Assembly (NCBI GenBank): GCA_015233485.1
Contig: JADFXO010000031.1
Span: forward strand, 1-21,009
Direction of reading: 5' to 3'
DNA: 21,009 nt
From: Nitrospirota bacterium
GTDB taxonomy: Bacteria > Nitrospirota > Thermodesulfovibrionia > Thermodesulfovibrionales > Magnetobacteriaceae
A program made the translations under genes and the position numbers. The notes under the pieces are model-generated. The model worked only from the letters and a program-made list of their open reading frames with translations, searched no databases and was not told the origin of the DNA. Positions 1 to 7,833 of this stretch are shown one piece after another; position 1 is the first letter of the stretch; the number at the start of each line of letters is the position of its first letter.

Positions 1-98
1 TAAATCGGGAGATGTATGTTTAAAAAAGGAGAAATTATGTAATATTAGTCGGTTAGGATAAGTATTTTGTTATTTATGATTCATAACAAAGGATTGAC

Positions 99-184
99 GG
101 CATTATAAATGACAAAAATGCCCTCAAAAACCCTTTTTATCGATAGGTGCAAATTCCTATATCGGAGCTTGGGAAAAGAGGGGT
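99..184. other. Upstream non-coding region with nested inverted repeats
   Basis: The first 187 bases hold no gene I can support. Two dyads are visible: GGCATT (99-104) with AATGCC (117-122), and ATAGG (143-147) with CCTAT (156-160) around an 8-base loop, which may extend imperfectly outward to CCCTTTT (131-137) and AAAAGAGGGG (about 174-184). They lie upstream of the promoter at 188-216, so they more likely belong to the end of a preceding transcript or to a regulatory site than to the leader of the following gene. No run of T follows directly, so a classic terminator is not supported. Confidence 0.3.
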
Positions 185-187
185 GAC

Positions 188-216
188 TTGCATTAGTATT
201 TGTAAGATGGTATAAT
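188..216 (+). promoter_or_regulatory. Sigma-70-type promoter for the polysaccharide genes
   Basis: TTGCAT (188-193) and a perfect TATAAT (211-216) are separated by 17 bases, the optimal spacing. Transcription would start near 222-224. That leaves about 31 bases before the GTG at 255 but only about 11 before the ATG at 234, which helps to choose the start of the next gene. Confidence 0.7.
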
Positions 217-254
217 CAGCACTGTATGAAAAAATGCTTGCTGAAGGGGGATTA

Positions 255-1580
255 GTGGCTCGTCCTGTTGAACTGGCTGAAATAATCGGGAAGATTCAAA
301 ATAAGACTGCCGTTGTCGGCGTTATCGGGCTTGGCTATGTCGGGATTCCCCTTGTCGTTGAGTTTTGCAGGGCCGGGTTTCATTGTATCGGGTTTGATAT
401 AGATGAGATCAGGGTCAACGCCCTGTGCAAGGGCAAGAGCTATATTAAACATATCGACGAGGCCAGGATTAAGGCATGTCTGCCGTTGTTTACTCCGACG
501 ACTGATTTCTCCAGGCTCTCCGGTGTGGATTGTATCGTCATATGCGTGCCTACACCGCTTGGCCGCCACCACGAACCTGATTTGTCATATGTACTAAACA
601 CCGCAAGGACAATTGCCAAATACCTGGCCAGAGGAAAACTAGTAGTCCTCGAATCAACCACATATCCGGGCACTACCGACGAGGATATGAGGCCAATACT
701 TGAGGCCGCCGGATTAAAGGCCGGCGAGGATTTTTATCTTGCCTTCTCCCCTGAGCGTGAAGACCCGAACAATAAGGACTATTCTACCTCGACAATCCCT
801 AAAGTCGTGGGCGGCTACACGCCTGCGTGTCTTGCCGCAGCTCAGGCTCTCTACGATTCCATAGTCGTCAGAACCATACCCGTATCTTCTACCAGGGTGG
901 CTGAGGCCACAAAACTCCTTGAGAACATATACCGTTCAGTAAACATAGCCCTCGTAAATGAGCTTAAGGTGCTCTTTGATAAGATGGGAATTGACGTATG
1001 GGAAGTAATCGAGGCGGCCAAGACTAAACCGTTTGGATATCAGCCGTTTTATCCCGGCCCCGGTCTCGGCGGGCACTGCATCCCCATCGACCCGTTTTAC
1101 CTTGAATGGAAGGCACGGGAATACGAAGTATCTACCAAGTTTATCAACCTTGCCGGTGAAATAAATACCTCCATGCCCCATTACGTCATTCAAAAAACCA
1201 TAGACGCCCTCAGCGAAAGAGGCAAAAGCATCAACGGCGCCGCGATTCTCATCCTCGGCCTGTCATACAAAAAAGACCTCGACGACACAAGGGAATCACC
1301 GTCGCTTAAACTCTTCGATATTCTGCAGAAAAAAGGTGCCGTTGTGGATTATAACGACCCATATATCCCCGAAATGCCAAAGACAAGAAAGTACAGTTTT
1401 AAGAAGGCATCCGTTTCACTCACCGCAGAGAACCTGAGCCATTACGACTGTGTCTTAATCTCCACCGACCACTCGGCCTATGACCCTGAGTTCATCGCGT
1501 CGAATTCCAGAATGGTTGTCGATACGAGAAATCTGATAAAGGATTCTCATAAATATAAAGGTAAGATAATCAAGGCATAG
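255..1580 (+). CDS. Nucleotide-sugar (UDP-sugar) dehydrogenase
   Basis: NAD-dependent UDP-glucose/GDP-mannose dehydrogenase family enzyme, which oxidises C6 of a UDP-sugar to the uronic acid in two steps in the cytoplasm; the product feeds a surface glycan. From the GTG start the protein has 441 residues, normal for the family. The N-terminal Rossmann motif GVIGLGYVG is at 22-30, VPTPL follows near residue 98, FSPERE is at 164-169, and the catalytic-cysteine motif GPGLGGHCIPIDPF places Cys at 275. The C-terminal UDP-binding domain carries YKKDLDDTRESP at 338-349. This pattern fits the UDP-GlcNAc/UDP-GalNAc(A) 6-dehydrogenase group (WbpA/TviB-like) better than UDP-glucose dehydrogenase, but the substrate is inferred. 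An in-frame ATG at 234 would add seven residues but has no ribosome site and is very near the predicted transcript start; AAGGGGG lies just before the GTG. It is the first gene of an apparent operon. Confidence 0.9.
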   Translation: MARPVELAEIIGKIQNKTAVVGVIGLGYVGIPLVVEFCRAGFHCIGFDIDEIRVNALCKGKSYIKHIDEARIKACLPLFTPTTDFSRLSGVDCIVICVPTPLGRHHEPDLSYVLNTARTIAKYLARGKLVVLESTTYPGTTDEDMRPILEAAGLKAGEDFYLAFSPEREDPNNKDYSTSTIPKVVGGYTPACLAAAQALYDSIVVRTIPVSSTRVAEATKLLENIYRSVNIALVNELKVLFDKMGIDVWEVIEAAKTKPFGYQPFYPGPGLGGHCIPIDPFYLEWKAREYEVSTKFINLAGEINTSMPHYVIQKTIDALSERGKSINGAAILILGLSYKKDLDDTRESPSLKLFDILQKKGAVVDYNDPYIPEMPKTRKYSFKKASVSLTAENLSHYDCVLISTDHSAYDPEFIASNSRMVVDTRNLIKDSHKYKGKIIKA

Positions 1581-1592
1581 ACCTCCTCAGAT

Positions 1593-2399
1593 ATGCAAGA
1601 AGCGCCAAATAAAGATATTCTAATTGAAAACACCCCTGCCGCGCTTAGACCCTTTATCGTGATGATGGATTTTGAGCTTGCTACAAATTGCTGGTGCGGC
1701 GGCCTGCTTGAATATTGGACGCCGGAGTTTGAGCTTTATCTCCAGTGCGAAGCCTGCGGGTGTAAGTCGGTGCGATTCAGGCCAACCATTGAGAGCCTCG
1801 GCAGGTTTTACTCATCCACATACTGGTACGAATATCAACAAGTGCACAAGTGTCCTACCGTTGATGAGCGCTTTGAAGGGGACATGCTCGATAGAATCCC
1901 CCATTATATGAATTGGCTCAGGGGGTTATATCCGCCACCGTGTAAGGTACTTGAGATTGGCTGCGGCAACGGCCGTCTGCTGTTTGAGCTGAAACAGGCC
2001 GGCTATGACTGCACCGGTGTTGAGATGGACGAAAATCTCGCCGCCCTTGTGACAAAAAAAACCGGAGTGCCGGTTCACCACGGGTCATTCCCTGCTTCAA
2101 ACGACCCCGTTTACGATTTAATCGTCGTCATAGACGTACTTGAACATGCCCCGGGGCAAATCGACTTCGTCAGAAACATCAAGTCAAGACTGTCCTCTGC
2201 TGGCAAGGTGCTGGTACATTGTCCCGTTTTGGATACGCTTGAGGCATCTATCCAGTTCAGGCACATGTTTAATCCTCTTTCGCACCTGTGGATTCATAAC
2301 AGCTCATCATTCAACAAACTCTGGCTGGACGCCGGGTTAATGGCCGTCAAAGTAGGGGAGCTGTTTAATATGCCGGTATATGCAATTAGCAAAATCTAA
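1593..2399 (+). CDS. SAM-dependent methyltransferase with N-terminal Cys-rich ribbon
   Basis: Class I methyltransferase, 268 residues. The N-terminus has a probable zinc ribbon (Cys33 and Cys35, then Cys52, Cys55 and Cys57). A Rossmann core follows: SAM motif I VLEIGCGNG at 119-127, an acidic residue at the end of strand 2 (GVEMDE, 142-147), and DLIVVIDVLEHAPG at 175-188, the usual motif IV/post-IV region. This layout is common among methyltransferases in sugar and O-antigen clusters, so the substrate is likely a nucleotide sugar or glycan, but that is inference. The gene starts 12 bases after the dehydrogenase stop and ends directly before the next gene. There is no clear ribosome site before the ATG, so coupling to the upstream gene is likely. 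Met24/Met25 are possible later starts, but they would remove nothing conserved. Confidence 0.82.
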   Translation: MQEAPNKDILIENTPAALRPFIVMMDFELATNCWCGGLLEYWTPEFELYLQCEACGCKSVRFRPTIESLGRFYSSTYWYEYQQVHKCPTVDERFEGDMLDRIPHYMNWLRGLYPPPCKVLEIGCGNGRLLFELKQAGYDCTGVEMDENLAALVTKKTGVPVHHGSFPASNDPVYDLIVVIDVLEHAPGQIDFVRNIKSRLSSAGKVLVHCPVLDTLEASIQFRHMFNPLSHLWIHNSSSFNKLWLDAGLMAVKVGELFNMPVYAISKI

Positions 2400-2417
2400 T
2401 TGGGGTGGTCTCAGGTG

Positions 2418-4334
2418 ATGTATTTAGGTGTCGCGTTTCTATGTTTTTTCTTTACTTTTTTGATCTTCTATAAGGGATTTTCTTACAGCTATCTTTGCGC
2501 CCGCAGCTCTTTTATGGCGGCCTCTGTTGTGTGGGGATTTCTTTTAATCATGTCAACAGAGGTACTGAGCCTTTTCAGGGCATTATCTTTTGGGCCACTC
2601 ATCACGTTTTGGGTAATTGCCGCGGCTGGGGCGTGCCTCATATATGTTTCCTTACTCATACTCAGGTCTGAGCCAATAGCAATTAAAACGGTGGTAAAAC
2701 TAAGCCGCTTTGATGTTGCCCTCTTGTCGTATATCGCCTTTATTTTTACGGCAACCGCTATGATTGCCCTGCTCAGCGCGCCTAATAATTGGGATTCCAT
2801 GACATATCACCTGCCGCGGGTAATGCACTGGATTGCAAATCGCAGTGTTTCTCATTATCCAACAAATGTAACGTTTCAGTTGTATATCAATCCGGGGGCA
2901 GAGTTTGCGCTAGCTCATTTTATAATACTTGGCGGGGGCGACCGTCCTGCCAATTTTGTGCAGTGGTTGAGTATGGTGGGAAGTGTGATAGGCGTGTCTT
3001 TGATAGCAGGAAGGCTTGGGGCGGACAGAAGGGGGCAGTTCATAGCCGCGGCCCTTGCAGCCTCTATTCCCATGGGGATTTTGCAGTCCACATCCACACA
3101 AAACGACTACGCGGCGGCGTTTTGGCTTGTGAGTTTTGTTTACTACGCGCTCCTATTAATGGACGCACCAAAAAAGACAACCGCCCTTGCCGCGGGCATA
3201 TCGCTTGGGATTGCCGTTTTAGTGAAATCAACCTCATATCTATATGCCTTTCCAGTTCTCTTGTGGTGCGGGTTTGTGTTAATAAAAAAATCCCGCGCGC
3301 GGGCGTTGCCGCCAATTCTTATAGTTCTGTCAATTGCGATGATGCTTAATATCGGGCACTATGCCCGAAATTTATCGTTATATAATAATCCCATAGCGCC
3401 TGAAGTCTATCGGGACAAGACCACAATAAGGGGTTTTGTTTCGCCATCGCTTATGATTTCCAATGCGATAAAAAACACTGCCCTGCACATGGGCACGCCA
3501 TCAGACAGTTTTAACAAGGCCATCGCAGGCGCTATACATCGTGTACATGAACTCATGCGCGTTGACATCAGGGACAATCGCGCCACATCCCACCGGCTCC
3601 CGTTTGATATTCAGTTTACGTTTAATGAAGACAGCGCGGGGAATTTTATCCATTTTTGGCTGATTATAATATGCGCGCCGGTGTTTTTTATCAGGAAGCG
3701 ATATAAGGGCGCGCCGGATATGGCAATTTACGCACTCTCCCTGGTAGCCGGATTCATACTAATGTGTCTATATATAAAATGGCAGCCGTGGAACAGCCGC
3801 TATCACCTTGCGTTATTTGTGCTATGGACACCGTTTATTGCCGCCATTCTGAACTACGCGGCCAATCGACGGCTTCTTATAAACGCGGCCATTGCCCTCG
3901 TCCTGTTATCGTCACTGCCGTGGGTCTTTCTCAACGAACGCCGCCCTCTGATTGCTAAGAACAACATATTCGTTACCGGCCGGATTTCTCAATATTTTAT
4001 AAACCGCCCCGAAATCAAAGAACCCTACACCGGCGCAGCCGCGATAATCCAATCAAAGGGCTGTACTAGCATAGGGCTGTCACTTCCCAACGACGACACA
4101 TGGGAATATCCCCTTTGGATTCTCCTGAACAGACCGGCGGCTAATATGCGTATAGAGCATATCAACGTAAAAAACGAATCCGCCCGTTATTCCACACAAT
4201 ACCCATTTAATAACTTCGTTCCATGCGCCGTCATATCACTAAGGCCGGAGGAACGCGCAGGGTTCATATTAAATAATTTTGATTACGTAAAGGAATGGGA
4301 AAGCGGCCCTGTCATGGTATTGTTTAAGCGATAA
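2418..4334 (+). CDS. GT-C-type multi-pass membrane glycosyltransferase
   Basis: A large hydrophobic protein of 638 residues with roughly a dozen membrane segments, in the ArnT/PMT-like GT-C superfamily. After two or three N-terminal helices comes an external loop with NNWDSMTYHLPR (residues 123-134), whose Asp is the expected catalytic/metal residue of GT-C enzymes. HYPTN and TSTQNDY (near 225-231) are further conserved-looking loops. The C-terminal third (after about residue 520) is a soluble, probably periplasmic domain. Such enzymes transfer sugars from polyprenyl-phosphate donors on the outer face of the inner membrane, which suits the preceding UDP-sugar dehydrogenase and methyltransferase; donor and acceptor are unknown. 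A TTG at 2400 directly after the previous stop could extend the protein by six residues, but the ATG at 2418, preceded by TCAGGTG, is the more usual start. Confidence 0.72.
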   Translation: MYLGVAFLCFFFTFLIFYKGFSYSYLCARSSFMAASVVWGFLLIMSTEVLSLFRALSFGPLITFWVIAAAGACLIYVSLLILRSEPIAIKTVVKLSRFDVALLSYIAFIFTATAMIALLSAPNNWDSMTYHLPRVMHWIANRSVSHYPTNVTFQLYINPGAEFALAHFIILGGGDRPANFVQWLSMVGSVIGVSLIAGRLGADRRGQFIAAALAASIPMGILQSTSTQNDYAAAFWLVSFVYYALLLMDAPKKTTALAAGISLGIAVLVKSTSYLYAFPVLLWCGFVLIKKSRARALPPILIVLSIAMMLNIGHYARNLSLYNNPIAPEVYRDKTTIRGFVSPSLMISNAIKNTALHMGTPSDSFNKAIAGAIHRVHELMRVDIRDNRATSHRLPFDIQFTFNEDSAGNFIHFWLIIICAPVFFIRKRYKGAPDMAIYALSLVAGFILMCLYIKWQPWNSRYHLALFVLWTPFIAAILNYAANRRLLINAAIALVLLSSLPWVFLNERRPLIAKNNIFVTGRISQYFINRPEIKEPYTGAAAIIQSKGCTSIGLSLPNDDTWEYPLWILLNRPAANMRIEHINVKNESARYSTQYPFNNFVPCAVISLRPEERAGFILNNFDYVKEWESGPVMVLFKR

Positions 4335-4351
4335 CGGCTGATTCAGGCCAA

Positions 4352-4381
4352 TTGACCGAAAAGGTCTTATTTTGCTATATT
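4352..4381 (+). promoter_or_regulatory. Promoter of the DUF262/ATPase cassette
   Basis: TTGACC (4352-4357) and TATATT (4376-4381) are 18 bases apart. A short GACC-GAAAA-GGTC hairpin followed by TTATTTT lies inside the spacer and could weakly terminate the upstream operon. Predicted transcription begins near 4388, essentially at the ATG at 4387, so the first cassette gene may be translated from a leaderless mRNA. Confidence 0.5.
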
Positions 4382-4386
4382 ATAAA

Positions 4387-5508
4387 ATGCTTGAAGGAAC
4401 AACTCATACTGTTGAATTAACTGAGAATGTCGGGGACATAGAGCCGGAAGATACCGGTTATCCTGAAATACCATTCGATCCCGACAAGATAAGGCTTGAC
4501 CATCAAAACACAAATCTTGGCTATCTTATTGAAAAGTTACAAAATGGTGAGATAGATTTGACGCCTGAATTAAAAAAGTCAGTGGATTTATGGAGCCTAA
4601 AACAAAAAAGTCAGCTTATCGAGTCTCTTTTACTGGGACTGCCCCTACCCTTTTTTTATTTTAGTGCAGATAGAATATCAAATAAGTGGGTGGTAGTTGA
4701 TGGCTTGCAGATGTTATGGACATTAAACGACTTTATTATTAATAATGAATTAGAGCTTTCCGGACTTGAGTTTTTAATGAAATATAATGGCAAAAGTTAT
4801 GAGGAATTATCAAACGCTGACAAACGAAGGATAAGCGGCACAAAAATATATTTTAATCTAATAGAAAGGCCGTCTCCTTCCTATGTTAAATTTCTTATTT
4901 TTAAACGGGTTAACACCGAACTAAACGCACAGGAAATTAGACACACGTTAAATCATGGGATTCCATCAGGATTTATAGAAGAATTAGCCGAGGTAGAAGA
5001 GTTTAAGCAGGCCACAGATTATCAGATTAATCCAGGGCGCATGGAAGACAGGGAATTTGCCAACCGATTTATTGCATTTTATATCTTGGGTTACGACGCT
5101 AACTATAAAGGTGAGTTGGATAATTTTCTTAATGATGGGCTGGAGGCATTGGCAAAGACAACCGAAGATGAGCGTGTTAAAATCAAAGAGGCGTTTAGAA
5201 AATCGATGGTGCTCTCATATAAAATCTTCGGCAGCGACGCCTTTAGAAAAAGACAAAATATATACGATAAACGTGCGCCAATCTCCAAATCAGTATTCGA
5301 CACAATCAGCGTAAACTTCGCGTTGCTTACCGATGAGCAGCAAATGCTGCTGCTTAACAAAAAGGGGGATTTACAAATGAGACTTATTGATCTGTTCAAT
5401 GACGATGTTTTTTATCAATCGACAACTACGGCTACGGGCAGGAAATCAAGCGTTCAAACCAGATTCGAACTCATTAAAAACATGCTTAACGAGCTGCTTG
5501 TAACATGA
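4387..5508 (+). CDS. DUF262 (GmrS/ParB-like) domain protein with degenerate motif
   Basis: A 373-residue protein recognised as DUF262 by order and spacing of its motifs: an N-terminal L-x-L-I-E-K-L segment, LIESLLLGLPLP (about 77-88), a short hairpin, VVDGLQMLWTL (103-113), and FKRVNTELNAQEIR (about 172-185). DUF262 proteins act as nucleotide-dependent sensors or nucleases in systems such as GmrSD, BrxU and SspE. The usual DGQQR or DGLQR reads DGLQM here (105-109), and the usual QR-x-x-VW before it is KKSVDLW, so both hallmark arginines are missing. No HNH/DUF1524 nuclease domain is attached; the C-terminus is helical and unassigned. The gene overlaps the ATPase gene by four bases (ATGA). The ATG at 4387 is preferred to a TTG at 4372; neither has a ribosome site. 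Codon use is more AT-rich than the flanking genes. Confidence 0.72.
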   Translation: MLEGTTHTVELTENVGDIEPEDTGYPEIPFDPDKIRLDHQNTNLGYLIEKLQNGEIDLTPELKKSVDLWSLKQKSQLIESLLLGLPLPFFYFSADRISNKWVVVDGLQMLWTLNDFIINNELELSGLEFLMKYNGKSYEELSNADKRRISGTKIYFNLIERPSPSYVKFLIFKRVNTELNAQEIRHTLNHGIPSGFIEELAEVEEFKQATDYQINPGRMEDREFANRFIAFYILGYDANYKGELDNFLNDGLEALAKTTEDERVKIKEAFRKSMVLSYKIFGSDAFRKRQNIYDKRAPISKSVFDTISVNFALLTDEQQMLLLNKKGDLQMRLIDLFNDDVFYQSTTTATGRKSSVQTRFELIKNMLNELLVT

Positions 5509-6650
5509 TAACCTCACTTCATATAAAGAATTTTAAATCCCACGAGGATACGAATTTAGAGTTGTCTAATGTAAATATCCTGACAGGCAAAAATGGAATG
5601 GGAAAATCGTCGGCAATGCAACCAATTTTGTTATTAAGGCAGTCATATTTTAAGAATCAATTATTAAGAGGGCTTGAATTGAATGGTGACTTATGTTCTA
5701 TTGGTACAGCAAAAGATGCTATCTTCATGGCGGCTGAATCTGACGAAATAGAATTTAAAATATGGCAAAATAATATAGGCCGGAATTGGGGCGAGTATAA
5801 TATAGCATTCAGAGTAAATCACGGCAGAGATTTCGACACATTTCTCGGATGTAACATGTACAGTTGTTCAAATTTATCTCCGATACCTGAGTCAAGCATA
5901 TGTAATAATAACTTTCAGTATGTTAGTGCTTTTCGCATTGGGCCTCTTCCGATATATCCAAAAAATACTCGATTAGTTGAGAATTTTAATCAGATGTCAA
6001 TAACAGAAGGGCGTTGCGAGCTAATCGCCCATTATCTTCATTATTTCAAAGATTCTCCAGTTACCGACAACTCCATGATGAAAGACAATAGTGACGTACC
6101 TGAACTTAAATATCAGGTGATCGAATGGCTTAAGGAAATAAGTCCTGATATAAAAAATATTCATATCGAAGAGGTTGCGGGAGACAGCTATAAAATGGAT
6201 TATAGCTTTAGCCGTGGAGAGGGAGAACCCGAAACCAATAAGTTTAAGGCCATGAACGTTGGTTTTGGTGTTTCTTATGTGCTTCCGATTATTGTGGCTG
6301 CGCTTCATACACCCAAAGATGGCCTTGTGCTAATTGAAAACCCGGAGTCGCATATTCATCCCGCCGGACAAGCCAAGCTTATGGAGTTGATTTGTAAATC
6401 CGCCAAGGCCGGAGTTCAGTTCATCATCGAAACCCATAGCGACCATATCATTAACGGCTTGTTAGTGGCGACAAAAAAAGAAATCATTGACCCCGACGAT
6501 TCAAGGGTATATTACTTCGATAGAAAAATCAGTACTCACGCTACGCAAGTAACACATGTTCCGGTATTGAAAGGAGGTAAAATCCCGAACCCGCCGGATA
6601 ATTTTTTTGACCAAATGGATAAAGATATGATTACATTAATGGGTTTCTAA
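5505..6650 (+). CDS. SMC/RecF-like AAA ATPase with DUF3696 C-terminus
   Basis: An ABC-class ATPase of 381 residues. Walker A is GKNGMGKSS at 28-36, followed by a Q-loop-like Gln46. The signature region GFGVSYVLPIIVAAL starts near 253, Walker B and the catalytic acidic region are LVLIENPESHIHP at 274-286, and the switch-like motif is ETHSDH at 309-314. The C-terminus (GKIPNPPDNFFDQMDKD, 358-374) matches the DUF3696 pattern of a glycine turn, proline and FFDQ. Residues about 60-245 form a lid insertion, not the long coiled coil of Rad50. Related OLD/RecF-like ATPases act as sensors or motors in defence systems (PARIS, Septu, Gabija, retron-associated ATPases); that role here is inference. The ATG overlaps the DUF262 stop and the next gene begins two bases after this stop, so the three genes are almost certainly co-translated. 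Confidence 0.8.
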   Translation: MITSLHIKNFKSHEDTNLELSNVNILTGKNGMGKSSAMQPILLLRQSYFKNQLLRGLELNGDLCSIGTAKDAIFMAAESDEIEFKIWQNNIGRNWGEYNIAFRVNHGRDFDTFLGCNMYSCSNLSPIPESSICNNNFQYVSAFRIGPLPIYPKNTRLVENFNQMSITEGRCELIAHYLHYFKDSPVTDNSMMKDNSDVPELKYQVIEWLKEISPDIKNIHIEEVAGDSYKMDYSFSRGEGEPETNKFKAMNVGFGVSYVLPIIVAALHTPKDGLVLIENPESHIHPAGQAKLMELICKSAKAGVQFIIETHSDHIINGLLVATKKEIIDPDDSRVYYFDRKISTHATQVTHVPVLKGGKIPNPPDNFFDQMDKDMITLMGF

Positions 6651-6652
6651 TA

Positions 6653-7537
6653 ATGGCGGTAACGAATATTTTTTTATTACTTGCTGAAACTAAGCCTTCT
6701 TATAACTGGACGTTAAATAATGAGCCTTTTCAAGATGACGAACCGCTTGGACATTATTTTGAAATTATTAATTCTGCGATAAAACAAATAAAAGAAAAAA
6801 TAAATGATGAAGTAAAAGATAAATTAAGAGATGAAATAAAAAGAGAATGTCTTATCGGATACTACGATGAAAATAATGCTCGTAACTTTTTAGAATGTTA
6901 TAAAGGTGATGAGAAAAAATATTCTATTAACCAACTTAGTTTTCTTAGAAAGATAGTATATAATAATTTGGAAAATTGGCGAGATGATTCTAAACAATCT
7001 CCTGATAAAGAATATAAATTATTTAATAAAAGTACCATTAAAAACCACACGTTTTGTGAAATGAGCCAACGCATAGTGAACATTCGTGAAATCAACTACG
7101 CTTTACTAAATCACTATGCTTGTAGTATCGACACTGATGAAATTCCAGTTACCATTGAAGGAGGTGCCACTGTTAAGGTTTTTAACCTGCAAACCAAAAA
7201 CTCAGGCTCACTTGCAAAATGGCTTGTTAATACTATTATACAAAAACGAATATTTAATCTTAATCCTAAACATGGTGAAAATGGCCGTGGTAATCAGCCA
7301 CGTCAAGCTGTACTGGAATGTTCAAAAGAAAACGCTCAGGACTTGCTCAATACCGCTATCGGAGGTTCAGGGAATAAGCTCTTTAATTATGATAAGACGC
7401 ACGATAAATATATTGTTTTCATGGATGAGAAACATAATGAATGCGAAAAGTCATATCATGGGTATCATGTTGATTTGAATTCAACAGACGTTCCACAATC
7501 CATCAAAAACAGATTTGATACCAAAATGTGTTCATAG
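6653..7537 (+). CDS. Unrecognised cassette protein, possible effector
   Basis: A 294-residue soluble protein that I do not recognise. It has no signal peptide or membrane segment. Residues about 37-68 are a highly charged, probably helical stretch rich in Lys, Glu and Asp. The second half contains polar segments that look conserved: KHGENGRGNQPR (206-217), a DLLNTAI helix (230-236), LFNYDKTHDKYIVF (243-256) and SYHGYHVD (267-274). Clusters of His, Asp and Arg in this half could form a catalytic or nucleic-acid-binding site, but no known nuclease motif (HNH, PD-ExK, GIY-YIG) is clear. It starts two bases after the ATPase stop without its own ribosome site, so it should be made together with the ATPase. 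It is the most AT-rich gene in the window. By position it could be the effector or a partner subunit of the cassette; that is inference. Confidence 0.6.
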   Translation: MAVTNIFLLLAETKPSYNWTLNNEPFQDDEPLGHYFEIINSAIKQIKEKINDEVKDKLRDEIKRECLIGYYDENNARNFLECYKGDEKKYSINQLSFLRKIVYNNLENWRDDSKQSPDKEYKLFNKSTIKNHTFCEMSQRIVNIREINYALLNHYACSIDTDEIPVTIEGGATVKVFNLQTKNSGSLAKWLVNTIIQKRIFNLNPKHGENGRGNQPRQAVLECSKENAQDLLNTAIGGSGNKLFNYDKTHDKYIVFMDEKHNECEKSYHGYHVDLNSTDVPQSIKNRFDTKMCS

Positions 7538-7591
7538 AAGTAAGAAGATTTCTAAATATTTTTTAAGGATTTAAAGACAAGGATTAACGAC

Positions 7592-7612
7592 GAAGGGGGG
7601 TAACCCCCCTTC
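7592..7612. repeat. Perfect 9-bp G/C-run inverted repeat
   Basis: GAAGGGGGG (7592-7600) and CCCCCCTTC (7604-7612) pair perfectly around the loop TAA. No T-run follows on either strand, so it is not a typical intrinsic terminator. It lies 55 bases after the last cassette gene and could be a terminator of another kind, a transcript-stabilising hairpin, or a boundary or repeat sequence. Confidence 0.6.
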
Positions 7613-7756
7613 ACCCCATAATCACGCACATGTTTTATCTGTTGAATTTGGGCTGCCGCCTGTTGGCGGCTTCGGCACTCCGGCTTACGGAACACGCAAA
7701 GACTGTCATAACGCTAAATGTGTTATCAATGGGCGGGGTTTCTGTATTTTTATCAT

Positions 7757-7786
7757 TTGACAAAACCGCTGCGCATTCTTTAAGAT
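7757..7786 (+). promoter_or_regulatory. Probable promoter of glyQS
   Basis: A perfect TTGACA (7757-7762) is followed after 18 bases by TAAGAT (7781-7786), four of six matches to the -10 consensus. The predicted start near 7793 gives a leader of about 40 bases to the glyQ GTG. No T-box antiterminator could fit in this short leader. Confidence 0.45.
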
Positions 7787-7833
7787 TCCAATGCTTGGTT
7801 GTTAAGACAAAAATCTATATGGACGGCGGATAA

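Larger units (their letters stand above)
7538..7833. other. Gap after the cassette with hairpins and the glyQ promoter
   Basis: These 296 bases contain a T6 run at about 7560-7565 just after the cassette, preceded by a weak AGAA/TTCT stem that may end its transcript, then a G6/C6 hairpin (7592-7612), a second perfect hairpin GCCGCC-TGTT-GGCGGC (7655-7670), and the promoter at 7757-7786. A 67-codon open frame (7630-7833) has no ribosome site or protein-like composition and is not annotated. Confidence 0.5.

Noticed and set aside
131..184. c-di-GMP (GEMM) riboswitch suggested by GCAAA near a hairpin
   Set aside because: Only one GCAAA is present, the second conserved core is missing, and the segment lies upstream of the promoter at 188-216, so it would not be in the transcript.
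7630..7833. 67-codon open frame ending directly at the glyQ GTG
   Set aside because: No ribosome site, hairpins within it, a promoter running through its second half, and no protein-like pattern; it is better explained as leader sequence.
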